Shown here: positions 17,445-25,326 of the stretch, in pieces
Layout of the letters: each line of letters starts with the position of its first letter
How positions within the stretch are numbered: position 1 is the stretch's first letter
Source: Flavobacterium sp. ALJ2
GTDB taxonomy: Bacteria > Bacteroidota > Bacteroidia > Flavobacteriales > Flavobacteriaceae
Direction of reading: 5' to 3'
Length of the DNA stretch: 64,000 nt
NCBI RefSeq assembly: GCF_015594725.1
Contig: NZ_JADNRC010000003.1
Span: 242,089 to 306,088, forward strand
Notes under the pieces: generated by a model
Databases searched by the model: none
What the model saw: only the letters and a program-made list of their open reading frames with translations
Told to the model about the DNA's origin: nothing
Position numbers and translations under genes: made by a program

Positions 17445-17819
17445 ATGAGAGAAAATGACATGTTAGAAAAAGAAGAGATTTTTTCTAAAGTACTACGAGC
17501 AGGAAGAAGAACCTATTTCTTTGATGTAAGAGCTACAAAAGCAGACGATTATTACATCACGATTACCGAAAGCAAAAAATTCACAGAAGAAGATGGCTCT
17601 TTCCATTTTAAGAAACATAAGATTTACTTGTATAAAGAAGATTTTAGTTCTTTTGCTGAAATTTTAGGAGAAATGACTTCTTATGTTTTAAACCACAAAG
17701 GAGAGGAAGTAATCTCTGAAAGACATCAGAAAGATTTCAAGAAAGAATACAGCTCTGATAAAGAAGAGCATGTATCTCACAGGTCGAGTTTTACAGATAT
17801 TGATTTTGACGATATCTAA
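17445..17819 (+). CDS. PUR-family DNA/RNA-binding protein (DUF3276)
   Basis: This small protein of 124 residues belongs to the bacterial PUR-alpha-like group (DUF3276), a nucleic-acid-binding fold common in Bacteroidota. The core runs from about 8 to 95: EIFSKVLRAGRRTYFFDVR, then DYYITITESKK, HKIYLYKEDFSSF and an acid-rich tail. The ATG at 17445 was chosen; a TTG at 17412 would add 11 residues outside the conserved start MRENDMLEKEEIF. It lies 68 bases after the ABC transporter and ends at its own terminator. The biological role is not settled for this family. Confidence 0.88.
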   Translation: MRENDMLEKEEIFSKVLRAGRRTYFFDVRATKADDYYITITESKKFTEEDGSFHFKKHKIYLYKEDFSSFAEILGEMTSYVLNHKGEEVISERHQKDFKKEYSSDKEEHVSHRSSFTDIDFDDI

Positions 17820-17841
17820 TCAATTTACTATTAAGAAGTAG

Positions 17842-17877
17842 AAAGTCCAAAATCTAGTCGATTTTTGGGCTTTTTTT
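17842..17877 (+). terminator. Terminator after the PUR-family gene
   Basis: AAGTCCAAAATC pairs with GATTTTTGGGCTT (one bulged T, one G-U) and runs into seven T. Confidence 0.85.
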
Positions 17878-17903
17878 ATCTCTTAAATTTCAAAATATCA
17901 ACA

Positions 17904-18455
17904 ATGAAAGTAAATTTATTAATATTACCTGGTTTAGGAAATTCTGGTGACAAACACTGGCAAACTTATTGGCATGAGAAATTTAAAAATTCAATTCGTT
18001 TAGTTCAAGACAATTGGGACGAACCTATTCGTGAGGAATGGATTAAAAGACTAAACGAAGAAATCTCTAAACTAGACAAACCAACTATTTTGGTTGCCCA
18101 TAGCCTAGCTGTCTCTCTGGTACTACACTGGACAATCTCTAATAGCAACAAAAATATCATCGGAGCATTATTAGTCGCCCCGGCTGATGTAGACTCACCT
18201 CAACACACTCCTGAATGCATAAGAAATTTTTCGCCAATGCCAATTGTTAAATTGCCATTTCCTTCAATAGTTATAGCTAGTCAAAATGATCCCTATGCAT
18301 CCTTTGAAAGAAAAGAATATTTTGCAAAAATGTGGGGAAGTGACTTTGTAAATGTTGGACAAAAAGGACATATCAACTCCGATTCAGACTTAAAATACTG
18401 GGAGGAAGGCCAATTAATACTGAAACAATTGATTATGAAGATTGGCATGATTTAA
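17904..18455 (+). CDS. RBBP9/YdeN-type alpha/beta hydrolase
   Basis: This is a small serine hydrolase of 183 residues in the RBBP9/YdeN family. The start LLILPGLGNSGDKHWQTYW is the family mark. The nucleophile is Ser67 in VAHSLAV (a changed GxSxG), with Asp129 in SQNDPYAS and His156 in KGHINSDS as the likely triad. The substrate is unknown. The start is the ATG at 17904; an upstream frame from 17865 begins inside the PUR-gene terminator and is rejected. It is followed by convergent csaA. Confidence 0.87.
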   Translation: MKVNLLILPGLGNSGDKHWQTYWHEKFKNSIRLVQDNWDEPIREEWIKRLNEEISKLDKPTILVAHSLAVSLVLHWTISNSNKNIIGALLVAPADVDSPQHTPECIRNFSPMPIVKLPFPSIVIASQNDPYASFERKEYFAKMWGSDFVNVGQKGHINSDSDLKYWEEGQLILKQLIMKIGMI

Positions 18456-18533
18456 TAATTCCCCCCGATAACTTTCTATATCAGTCAAAGTATTCAGCAG
18501 TTACGTAAGCTATAAACTACTGCCAATAAATAA

Positions 18534-18869
18534 TTACCCAATTCGCAATCCGTTTTCAATTTTAAAATCTGGTGCTAATAAAATAACATCTCCTTCTTCA
18601 CCTACTGCTCCAATTACAAGACATTCGCTCATAAATCTTCCTATTTGCTTTTTAGGAAAATTAACGACTCCAACAATCTGTCTATTTTTTAATTCTTCTT
18701 TAGTATATCGTTTGGTAATTTGCGCTGATGATTTACGAATTCCGATTACTGCTCCAAAATCTATTATGAGCTGATAAGCTGGCTTACGAGCCTCGAGAAA
18801 ATCATCTACTTCTACAATTGTTCCCACTCTCATTTCTACCCTTTCAAATTCTGACCAAGTTAAATCCAT
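18534..18869 (-). CDS. csaA: CsaA-like tRNA-binding domain protein
   Basis: This 111-residue protein is a stand-alone OB-fold tRNA-binding domain of the CsaA type, reported in other bacteria as a chaperone or export-linked protein. Marks are the start FERVEMRVGTIVEVDDF, KPAYQLIIDFG, the conserved KSSAQIT, and the end VGVVNFPKKQIGRFMSECLVIGA (landmarks NFPKKQIG and SECLVIGA). Length is normal. It is convergent with the RBBP9-like gene and divergent from the esterase gene at 19012. Confidence 0.92.
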   Translation of the reverse strand: MDLTWSEFERVEMRVGTIVEVDDFLEARKPAYQLIIDFGAVIGIRKSSAQITKRYTKEELKNRQIVGVVNFPKKQIGRFMSECLVIGAVGEEGDVILLAPDFKIENGLRIG

Positions 18870-19011
18870 TTATCTGTTTTACTAAATTATTATTTTACGA
18901 CCTATTAATATTGTAAGCATTATGACTAATTATATAACGTATATTTTTTTATAGGTTTTACTTTTACTTATACAGAAGTAATTTAACACCCTTTAATTAA
19001 AAAAATAAAAA

Positions 19012-19905
19012 ATGGAAAATCTTCAAATTAATACCAGCCAATCTCTAAGAGATTCTAATTTTAACTTAATGCAACCGTCTACAGACAAATATATAGAAAC
19101 TGCACCAAATGTAAAACTGTATGTAAAAGATTACGGTCAAGGAAAACCTGTCATTCTTATTCATGGCTGGCCACTTTCTAATGAAATGTGGGAATACCAA
19201 ATAGACTTCCTTGTTCAGAATAATTATAGAGTAATTACTTATGACCGTCGTGGATTTGGTAAATCTTCTCAACCCTGGGACGGATATGACTATGATAGCT
19301 TAACTGATGACTTAAAAGAAATTATCGAACAACTAGAATTAGAAGATGTGACGCTGGTAGGCTTTTCTATGGGTGGTGGTGAAGTAGTGCGTTATTTTAG
19401 CCGTCATGGCGGAAAAAGAGTTATTAAAGCAGCTTTAATTTCTTCGATTATCCCTTTTTTATTAAAAACTGACGATAATCCCGAAGGCCATCCAAAAGAA
19501 AAAAGTGAGACTACAGCAACCGCTATTAAAGAGGACAGAATAGAATTTTTGGATAATTTTGGAAAAACGTTTTTTGGAGTTACAATCATTAACCGCCCAT
19601 TAAGTACTGTTTTATTAGAATATTACAGAACGTTATGCTCTTTTGCTTCTCCAAGAGCTACATTAAAATGTGCTGAATCGTTTTCAACAACCGATTTTAG
19701 AGACGAACTTGATAGCATAAATGTACCAACTTTAATTATTCATGGTGATGCAGATAAGATAGTTCCCATCGAACTTACATCAAAAAAAGCAGCTGAAATA
19801 ATACGCAACAATACTTATATCATTTATGAGGGCGAACCACATGGCTTATTTTACACGGAAAGAGACAGACTAAATTCAGATTTACTGAATTTTTTAAACT
19901 CATAA
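19012..19905 (+). CDS. Alpha/beta hydrolase, non-haem chloroperoxidase/esterase type
   Basis: This 297-residue hydrolase resembles the cofactor-free haloperoxidase/arylesterase group. The oxyanion motif is HGWPLS at 51-56, the YDRRGFGKSSQP stretch follows, and the nucleophile is Ser119 in GFSMGGGE. The acid is Asp246 or Asp248 in HGDADKIVP, and the base is His277 in GEPHGLFYT. About 30 residues precede the conserved core, so a later start is possible, but none is better placed. Natural substrate unknown; members often act as esterases. It stands alone. Confidence 0.88.
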   Translation: MENLQINTSQSLRDSNFNLMQPSTDKYIETAPNVKLYVKDYGQGKPVILIHGWPLSNEMWEYQIDFLVQNNYRVITYDRRGFGKSSQPWDGYDYDSLTDDLKEIIEQLELEDVTLVGFSMGGGEVVRYFSRHGGKRVIKAALISSIIPFLLKTDDNPEGHPKEKSETTATAIKEDRIEFLDNFGKTFFGVTIINRPLSTVLLEYYRTLCSFASPRATLKCAESFSTTDFRDELDSINVPTLIIHGDADKIVPIELTSKKAAEIIRNNTYIIYEGEPHGLFYTERDRLNSDLLNFLNS

Positions 19906-20001
19906 ATCACTTATAAATATCCAAAGAGCGATATCATTTTAAATAAAAGCTTCTTTGGGTATTTTTTTACACTTATACTCTCTTATGCAGATTTTTAAAG
20001 T

Positions 20002-20009
20002 TAAATTTG
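20002..20009 (+). promoter_or_regulatory. -7 box (TAAATTTG) of the thioredoxin-like gene
   Basis: TAAATTTG matches TAnnTTTG and ends 21 bases before the ATG at 20031. Confidence 0.5.
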
Positions 20010-20030
20010 AATAATTAATTTTTCTATAAA

Positions 20031-20585
20031 ATGGCAAAAACACTTTCAAACATGCTACCTCTTGGTACTTTGGCTCCGCAATTTAAACTAAAAGATACTA
20101 ATTCTAATTTTGAATATTCTTATAACGACATAAAAGGAACAAAAGGAACTCTTGTTATGTTTATATGCAATCATTGTCCATATGTACTGCATGTAATAGA
20201 AGAAATTGTTATGATTGCAAACGATTATCGTGTACAAGGAATAGGAATCGTAGCTATTTCAAGTAATGATGTGACTAAATATCCTGAGGATAGCCCCGCG
20301 TACATGACGGAATTTGCCTTTACACATAAAATGGATTTTCCTTATCTATACGATGAAGACCAAGAAGTAGCTAAATCTTTTGATGCAGCATGTACACCTG
20401 ATTTTTTCTTATTTGACAATCAGGACAAATTATTTTACCGCGGACAACTAGATGATTCAAGACCTGGAAACGGAATTACTCTTAGCGGAAGTGATTTAAG
20501 AAATGCTATTGATTCCCTAATTTACAACCGAAACATCAAAAAACCGCAGAAACCAAGCATGGGTTGCAATATTAAATGGAAATAA
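20031..20585 (+). CDS. Thioredoxin-fold protein (AhpC/TSA-like)
   Basis: This 184-residue cytoplasmic protein has a peroxiredoxin/thioredoxin fold. The active site is Cys46-Asn-His-Cys49 followed by Pro (FICNHCPYV), then the EEIVMIANDYR helix, VAISSND and the cis-Pro region ACTPDFFLFD. The sequence APQFKLKDTNSN at the start and the DRGQLDDSRPGN-like loop (here YRGQLDDSRPGNG) are typical of the thioredoxin family proteins next to the AhpC/TSA group. No signal peptide is seen. The exact substrate is unknown. Confidence 0.85.
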   Translation: MAKTLSNMLPLGTLAPQFKLKDTNSNFEYSYNDIKGTKGTLVMFICNHCPYVLHVIEEIVMIANDYRVQGIGIVAISSNDVTKYPEDSPAYMTEFAFTHKMDFPYLYDEDQEVAKSFDAACTPDFFLFDNQDKLFYRGQLDDSRPGNGITLSGSDLRNAIDSLIYNRNIKKPQKPSMGCNIKWK

Positions 20586-20979
20586 AGACCAATCATTAAA
20601 AAACTTTGATTAACTTTGCAAATCATAATAAATCATCCTCATGTTGAGCAACATACAATTGACGATCATTACGTTGTTGTTTTCTTGTAAAAGAAAACCA
20701 CGTGTCGTTGTATTAAATTCGCACACCAAGGCCTTCGTAAATTAGACCTCCGTCTATTTCAATTTTTCTTTCAGGCGGAGGATTACATTTTAAAATTTAG
20801 TTATTTATTTTATTTACAAAAGATTCTTTCTTTGCGTTAAAAATTTCTACGCATTTTACAATTTCATAAATTTCGCATTTACAAATAAACATTAATCTGT
20901 ATTTTAATTCAAAACAAATACAAGGATTTTGAGATTGCCTAAAACAAAAATCTCATTCAAATAAAAAAACACAATAGAT
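20586..20979. other. 394-bp gap with a promoter-like box and two hairpins
   Basis: No protein gene is visible. A TAACTTTGCA box lies at 20611-20620. Downstream are an ATGTT/AACAT hairpin (20641-20654), the 8-bp hairpin GTTTTCTT/AAGAAAAC near 20680-20699 and the 9-bp hairpin CCTCCGTCT/AGGCGGAGG at 20747-20781. This layout could be a small RNA, but no strong T run follows the hairpins. Confidence 0.4.
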
Positions 20980-21378
20980 ATGAAACCAACACCCACTTTC
21001 TGTACAACAGATTATCAACTCTTGAGAGAATTAATATTAAAGAGTAAAAACGCTACAAACTCTAAAGAAGTTGGACAACTTGCTCAAGAATTAGATCGAG
21101 CTATTATTAGCAAAGGAGACATCTTAGACAATTCAATTGTAAGAATCAATTCGCAGGTCACCATTGAAGATGTAAAGGCTAAGAAACAAATGAAAATTCA
21201 AATCGTTCTACCTTCAAATGCTAACGTAAAAGAAGGAAAAATTTCTATTCTAGCACCTTTAAGTGTTGCTATAATTGGCTTTAAAGAAAATGATGAAGTT
21301 GACTGGGAATTACCTGCTGGAATAAAAACTTTAAAAATAATTGCTGTATCTAATCCATTACCTGTAAGCAATCAATAA
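20980..21378 (+). CDS. GreA/GreB C-terminal-domain protein (Rnk-like)
   Basis: This 132-residue protein has the GreA/GreB C-terminal FKBP-like domain without the coiled-coil arm, as in Rnk-type proteins that bind RNA polymerase. The core is GDILDNSIVRINSQVTIEDV, then KIQIVLPSNANVKEGKISILAPLSVAIIGF and the ending WELPAGIKTLKIIAV (landmarks: ISILAPLSVAIIG, WELPAG). The order of motifs is clear. Whether it acts on transcription or as a kinase regulator here is not known. A terminator follows. Confidence 0.85.
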   Translation: MKPTPTFCTTDYQLLRELILKSKNATNSKEVGQLAQELDRAIISKGDILDNSIVRINSQVTIEDVKAKKQMKIQIVLPSNANVKEGKISILAPLSVAIIGFKENDEVDWELPAGIKTLKIIAVSNPLPVSNQ

Positions 21379-21384
21379 TTTTTT

Positions 21385-21414
21385 AAACACCTCACTTGTG
21401 AAGGTGTTTTTTTT
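21385..21414 (+). terminator. Terminator after the Rnk-like gene
   Basis: AAACACCT and AGGTGTTT form the stem, with CACTTGTGA between, and eight T follow. Confidence 0.85.
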
Positions 21415-21490
21415 ATGTCTTATTTAAAATAAAAAACTATTTAGTGCTCTTACCAAATAATTTGCATACCCAGATAGAATAGATTCTTTT

Positions 21491-21796
21491 TACAATTGAG
21501 AAGATATATAATCTGAGATCAAAGCCATTTGTGCATCATCAAGATACGCTTTTTTTTGTATACGTACCAAGATAGGTTTCCAGTCTTCTTTTGTAAAATT
21601 AGTTGTTTTAAACAATTTATACTTACCCCAATTATTACCACAAAGACTTTGCCCTGAAGCTACCGCTGGAGTAACTTCTGTAGCTTATACCGTTTCTGTT
21701 ACTCTCCTACTTTAGTCGTTTCCTTTTTTACAGCGCACGAAAACACTATTATTGCCAAAGCTACTATGGTTAGGGATTTTTATTTTTTTTGAGTTA
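21491..21796 (-). pseudogene. Decayed cytochrome c-like lipoprotein gene
   Basis: On the minus strand a broken reading frame encodes a lipoprotein signal (LTIVALAIIVFSCAVKKE), a stop after KVGE, a shift in frame, another stop after TETV, and then an intact C-terminal half: ATEVTPAVASGQSLCGNNWG, FTKEDWKPILVR and LDDAQMALISDYISSQL before the final TAA at 21491-21493. The last part is what small Bacteroidota cytochrome c lipoproteins look like, but the expected CxxCH haem site between GQSL and KLFK is gone (only GNNWGKYKLF remains). The start region also has a stop and no ATG. The gene is therefore dead. It lies just downstream of the prolyl isomerase terminator. Confidence 0.75.
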
Positions 21797-21800
21797 ATAT

Positions 21801-21830
21801 AAAAAAATCCCAAAACTTACGCTTTGGGAT
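21801..21830 (-). terminator. Terminator of the fused prolyl isomerase gene
   Basis: On the minus strand ATCCCAAA and TTTTGGGAT pair around GCGTAAG and are followed by seven T. It lies 36 bases after the stop. Confidence 0.85.
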
Positions 21831-21866
21831 CCAACCATATAAAATATAATTTTATATGTTTATATA

Positions 21867-22799
21867 TTACTTAACGTCCATTAATTCAACGTCAAAAATT
21901 AAATTTGCGTTTGGTGGAATCACTCCTCCTGCTCCAGACGGACCATATCCTAAATGAGATGGAATTACGAAACGTGCCTTGTCTCCAACTTTCAACAAAG
22001 CAATTCCTTCATCCCAACCTTCAATAACCTGACCTTGACCTAATCTAAATTCGATTGGTTTTTTTCTTGGATAAGAAGAATCAAATACTTTACCGTTGTC
22101 TAACGAACCTTCGTAATGAACTGCAACTGTTTTTCCGCTTTCAGCTTTTTTACCATCACCTCTTTGGATAAATTGGTAACGTAAACCGCTTTCTGTTTTT
22201 TCAAAACCTGCCGCAAGTTTTTCTATAGCTGCTTCTGCCTCTGCTTTCATAGCAGCATCACGTTTGTTACGTTCTCCTTTAAAAGTGATAAAAGCTTCAA
22301 TAGCATTCCATTTTTCAGCTTCTTCTCCTACTCTCATGATTTCAACACTAGTTAAATCATCTCCTTGAGCAATTGAATCAACAATATCCTGTCCTTCTAC
22401 AACGTGACCAAAAACGGTATGTTTTCCGTCTAACCAACCTGTTGGAACATGTGTAATGTAAAATTGAGAACCATTACTTGCTGGCCCTGAATTTGCCATT
22501 GCTAAAACTCCCGGTTTATCATGTTTTAAACTTGGGTGAAATTCATCATCAAAACTGTAACCAGGACCACCTGTTCCTGTTCCTTGTGGGCATCCACCTT
22601 GAATCATAAAATCAGGAATTACACGGTGAAATTTTAATCCATCGTAATATTTATTTCCCTGTGGTTTGATTTTATTTTCTAAATTTCCTTCTGCTAATCC
22701 AACGAAGTTACCAACTGTTCCAGGTGTTAAATCGTGAGCTAATTTTACTAAAATCGAACCTTTAGTGGTATTGAATTTAGCGTATATTCCGTTTTCCAT
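21867..22799 (-). CDS. Cyclophilin-FKBP fusion peptidyl-prolyl isomerase
   Basis: This protein of 310 residues joins two unrelated prolyl-isomerase folds that both speed protein folding. The cyclophilin domain (about 4-160) has catalytic Arg59 in FHRVIPDFMIQGG, the loop GTGTGGPGYSF, and the MANSGPASNGSQFYIT stretch. A charged helical linker rich in Ala, Glu and Lys runs from about 165 to 205. The FKBP domain (about 220-310) has VAVHYEGSLDNGKVFDSS, GQVIEGWDEGIALLKVGD and YGPSGAGGVIPPNANLIFDVEL (landmarks only). No signal peptide is present, so it is cytoplasmic. This matches the dual-family immunophilin (CFBP) described from Flavobacterium johnsoniae. A CAAATTTA (TAAATTTG) box lies 24 bases upstream. 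Confidence 0.93.
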   Translation of the reverse strand: MENGIYAKFNTTKGSILVKLAHDLTPGTVGNFVGLAEGNLENKIKPQGNKYYDGLKFHRVIPDFMIQGGCPQGTGTGGPGYSFDDEFHPSLKHDKPGVLAMANSGPASNGSQFYITHVPTGWLDGKHTVFGHVVEGQDIVDSIAQGDDLTSVEIMRVGEEAEKWNAIEAFITFKGERNKRDAAMKAEAEAAIEKLAAGFEKTESGLRYQFIQRGDGKKAESGKTVAVHYEGSLDNGKVFDSSYPRKKPIEFRLGQGQVIEGWDEGIALLKVGDKARFVIPSHLGYGPSGAGGVIPPNANLIFDVELMDVK

Positions 22800-22822
22800 T
22801 GTATATATTTTTTATTGATGTG

Positions 22823-22830
22823 CAAATTTA
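22823..22830 (-). promoter_or_regulatory. -7 box of the fused prolyl isomerase gene
   Basis: On the minus strand TAAATTTG followed by CA matches TAnnTTTG and ends 23 bases before the ATG. It lies inside the short gap after the upstream lipoprotein gene, so the isomerase has its own promoter. Confidence 0.55.
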
Positions 22831-22845
22831 CGAATTAATTCTATA

Positions 22846-23151
22846 TCATTTTGCGTGAAAAATACAAGTATCTTTAATAACTGGGTTTTCAAGATTGATA
22901 ACCGATATTTTAGTATCCTCGTCAAATTTGTTGGTTCTCTTTACAATTTTCGCATAGGGAATTCCCTTGAGAAATATGGTATCGTTTCTAAGAAGTGTAT
23001 TTTCATTAAATACTATAACGTCTCCCAATCCGCAAGGCTCTCCACATTTCCAAAAATACCCTTTTATCTGCTCATCAGTAAGCGTCTTTTTGCAGCTTAA
23101 ACACAACTGGCTTACTAAAAGAAAACTAACAAGAACTATTATCTTTTTCAT
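22846..23151 (-). CDS. Small lipoprotein of unknown function
   Basis: This 101-residue protein is unrecognised. A lipoprotein signal peptide ends SQLCLSC, so the mature protein would begin at Cys20 and be lipid-anchored. It has a second Cys pair in FWKCGEPCGLGD, a beta-rich middle (VIVFNENTLLRNDTIFL) and a last Cys in DTCIFHAK. The four cysteines after the anchor suggest disulphides. It lies 9 bases downstream of the MFS gene on the same strand and is likely to be co-transcribed with it. Confidence 0.65.
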   Translation of the reverse strand: MKKIIVLVSFLLVSQLCLSCKKTLTDEQIKGYFWKCGEPCGLGDVIVFNENTLLRNDTIFLKGIPYAKIVKRTNKFDEDTKISVINLENPVIKDTCIFHAK

Positions 23152-23160
23152 CGTAAAACA

Positions 23161-24330
23161 TTATCCTTTTGAATTCGTTTTTTTATATGTTAACCCATAA
23201 ACTGTTAATGCCAATAATGCCAAAATAGCACATCCTATACTTACAGCATGCCATCCTCCTAGTTTCCATAAAAACAATCCGTAAGCTGAACCTGCCGCTG
23301 TTCCTAAAAAACTAAATGACATAAATACTGTATTTAATCTATTCCTAGCTTCTGGTAATAAGGAATAAACTCTAGTCTGATTAGAAATATGAACTCCTTG
23401 AATTCCTATATCAATACAAACTATTCCGATAATGATCCCTACTATACTATTTCCTGAAAAGTAGAAAACAATAAAACTAATTAGCATCATTAAACAACCG
23501 TACCCTACTGCTATTCTTGAATTTCCTTTATCTCCTAGCCTTCCTACTAAAGGGGCTGCTAAAGCTCCTGTAGCTCCAACTATTCCAAAAAGACCAATTG
23601 TTGAACTAGTAAAATGAAAAGGGGCATCTGATAGTAATAATACCATTGTTGTCCAGAAAGCTCCAAACTGTGCAAAACAAAATGCGTTAATTAAGGTAGC
23701 CTCTCTTAATAATGGCTGTGTTTTTATAAGTGTAAAAAGCGACTGTAATAATTGTCCATATGAACCATGAAATACTGGTTTATTATACGGGAATTGTTTT
23801 TGCATAACAAAAAACATAAGTAAACATATTCCGGCTGCAATCCAGAACATAGATCTCCAACCCCAAATATCTCCTATAATTCCGCTTAAAGTTCTTGATA
23901 ATAAAATTCCGACAAGTAAACCGCTCATAATTGTTCCTACAACTTTACCACGCTCACTAGGATCACTCAAAGAAGCTGCCAAAGGCAAAATTAACTGAGG
24001 AACTATAGAGGTAATTCCGATAAGAAGCGATGCGATTTCTAACACTAAAAAACTTTGGGCTGTAGCCGCAATAACCAAGGCAACTACTGTTGCAAGTGTT
24101 GTAATCAAAATTTGTTTTTTACGCTCTATTTTATCTCCAAGCGGTACCATAAAGAAAAGACCGATAGCATAACCTGCTTGAGTAAGATAAGTTATTGTTC
24201 CCGCATCAGCTTCGGGGATTTTAAATTCATTGGCAATTAAAACAATTAAAGGCTGACAATAATAAAGGTTTGCAACTATAAGTCCAGTGCAAACTGCCAT
24301 AAACATGACACTAGTTTTGGATAAATTCAT
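23161..24330 (-). CDS. MFS transporter
   Basis: This is a major facilitator transporter of 389 residues with about 12 membrane helices. The loop 2-3 motif is seen as GDKIERKKQIL, and the second-half counterpart as GRLGDKGNSRIAVG. Motif C-like glycine/serine-rich segments (GTIMSGLLVGILLSRTLSG) suggest an efflux type, and the pattern recalls the YgaY/YbcL-like arabinose-efflux group, but the substrate cannot be told. A TATTTTTG box ends four bases before the ATG, so either the mRNA is leaderless or the true start is Met9 or Met11. Confidence 0.87.
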   Translation of the reverse strand: MNLSKTSVMFMAVCTGLIVANLYYCQPLIVLIANEFKIPEADAGTITYLTQAGYAIGLFFMVPLGDKIERKKQILITTLATVVALVIAATAQSFLVLEIASLLIGITSIVPQLILPLAASLSDPSERGKVVGTIMSGLLVGILLSRTLSGIIGDIWGWRSMFWIAAGICLLMFFVMQKQFPYNKPVFHGSYGQLLQSLFTLIKTQPLLREATLINAFCFAQFGAFWTTMVLLLSDAPFHFTSSTIGLFGIVGATGALAAPLVGRLGDKGNSRIAVGYGCLMMLISFIVFYFSGNSIVGIIIGIVCIDIGIQGVHISNQTRVYSLLPEARNRLNTVFMSFSFLGTAAGSAYGLFLWKLGGWHAVSIGCAILALLALTVYGLTYKKTNSKG

Positions 24331-24334
24331 TTTG

Positions 24335-24342
24335 CAAAAATA
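24335..24342 (-). promoter_or_regulatory. -7 box just before the MFS ATG
   Basis: On the minus strand TATTTTTG followed by CA matches TAnnTTTG, but it ends only four bases from the ATG at 24330. If it is used, transcription would start at or within the first codons. Confidence 0.4.
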
Positions 24343-24431
24343 CTACTCTAATCTTTAACAAAACTTTAAAAAAAGCATAAAATTCCCAAAATACTATTCC
24401 TTCACAGCGTAATCTTCTAAAATTCAAAAAA

Positions 24432-25307
24432 CTAAATCAGTTCTTTTTCAATGAATTTGCAACTAGTTTTTACTGATTCAATAGCATTTGGTTTATAGTT
24501 TGTTTCTTGTTCTACAAAGAAATGTTTCATGCCCGAAAGTTTCGCTTCTGCAAAAATAGATTTGAAATCAATAACACCCGAACCAATCTCCGTATTTAAT
24601 GTCGCATTACTTTTATCCATGTCTTTTACATGCCACATTGTAAAACGTCCTGGGTTTTGTTTAAACAATTGTATTGGGTCAATTTTAGAATACGCCATCC
24701 AATATAAATCCATTTCAAAATAGACTAGATTTTTATCGGTTTCTTTTAACAGAATTTCATAACCTGCTATATCTCCATATTTCTTAAACTCAAAATCATG
24801 ATTGTGATACGCTAATTTTAAACCTGCAGCTTTACACATATCTCCTGCTTTATTTAATAACGAAGCTATTTTTTTATAATCGTCGGCACTTTTTCTTATG
24901 CTTTCGTGGAGCCAAGGAATAGTAATGTATTCATTCTTTAAAATTTTAGCTGCTTTTATTGCAGCTTCAAGTTCTGTAGTATTTCCGTCAGACAAAAACA
25001 TTCCTAATTCGTAATGACCACTCACTGCTTTTAATCCATTTGTGTCTAACAATTTCTTTAACTCCTGAGGTGACAATCCCCAAAACTTATCTTTAATAGA
25101 AAATCCATACAATTCTACTTCAGTATATCCTGCAAGTGCTACTTTCTCTAAAGTTCCTTTTACATCTTTGGGCAATTCATCTCTTAAAGTGTACAACTGC
25201 AAGCCAATTGTTTTTTTATTAGAAGCAAATGCCAATGACGGAATTAAACAAACCGTAGCCGCTACTATACTTGTATTGATTATAAAGTTTCTTCTTGATA
25301 ATTTCAT
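24432..25307 (-). CDS. Sugar phosphate isomerase/epimerase-like TIM-barrel protein, exported
   Basis: This 291-residue protein is an AP-endonuclease-2/xylose-isomerase-like TIM barrel. The start KLSRRNFIINTS has a twin-arginine motif and is followed by a hydrophobic stretch ending LAFAS, so it is probably sent to the periplasm by Tat. Barrel marks are IGLQLYTLRDELPKD, YTEVELYGF, LKLAYHNHDFEF (metal-binding His/Glu strand), VYFEMDLYWM and WHVKDMDK with GSGVIDFKSIF. The family includes many enzymes acting on sugars. Its partners, a small lipoprotein gene and a cupin gene, follow leftward-upstream; no sugar operon is seen. Confidence 0.85.
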   Translation of the reverse strand: MKLSRRNFIINTSIVAATVCLIPSLAFASNKKTIGLQLYTLRDELPKDVKGTLEKVALAGYTEVELYGFSIKDKFWGLSPQELKKLLDTNGLKAVSGHYELGMFLSDGNTTELEAAIKAAKILKNEYITIPWLHESIRKSADDYKKIASLLNKAGDMCKAAGLKLAYHNHDFEFKKYGDIAGYEILLKETDKNLVYFEMDLYWMAYSKIDPIQLFKQNPGRFTMWHVKDMDKSNATLNTEIGSGVIDFKSIFAEAKLSGMKHFFVEQETNYKPNAIESVKTSCKFIEKELI

Positions 25308-25326
25308 ATTCTACATTTACAATCAA

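Noticed and set aside
17865..17903. Longer start for the RBBP9-like protein
   Set aside because: It begins inside the T tract of the upstream terminator, and the added residues are not part of the family. The ATG at 17904 is used.
22855..23200. Rightward frames of 77-81 codons over the small lipoprotein gene
   Set aside because: They are antisense to a lipoprotein gene that has a clear signal peptide and lipobox.
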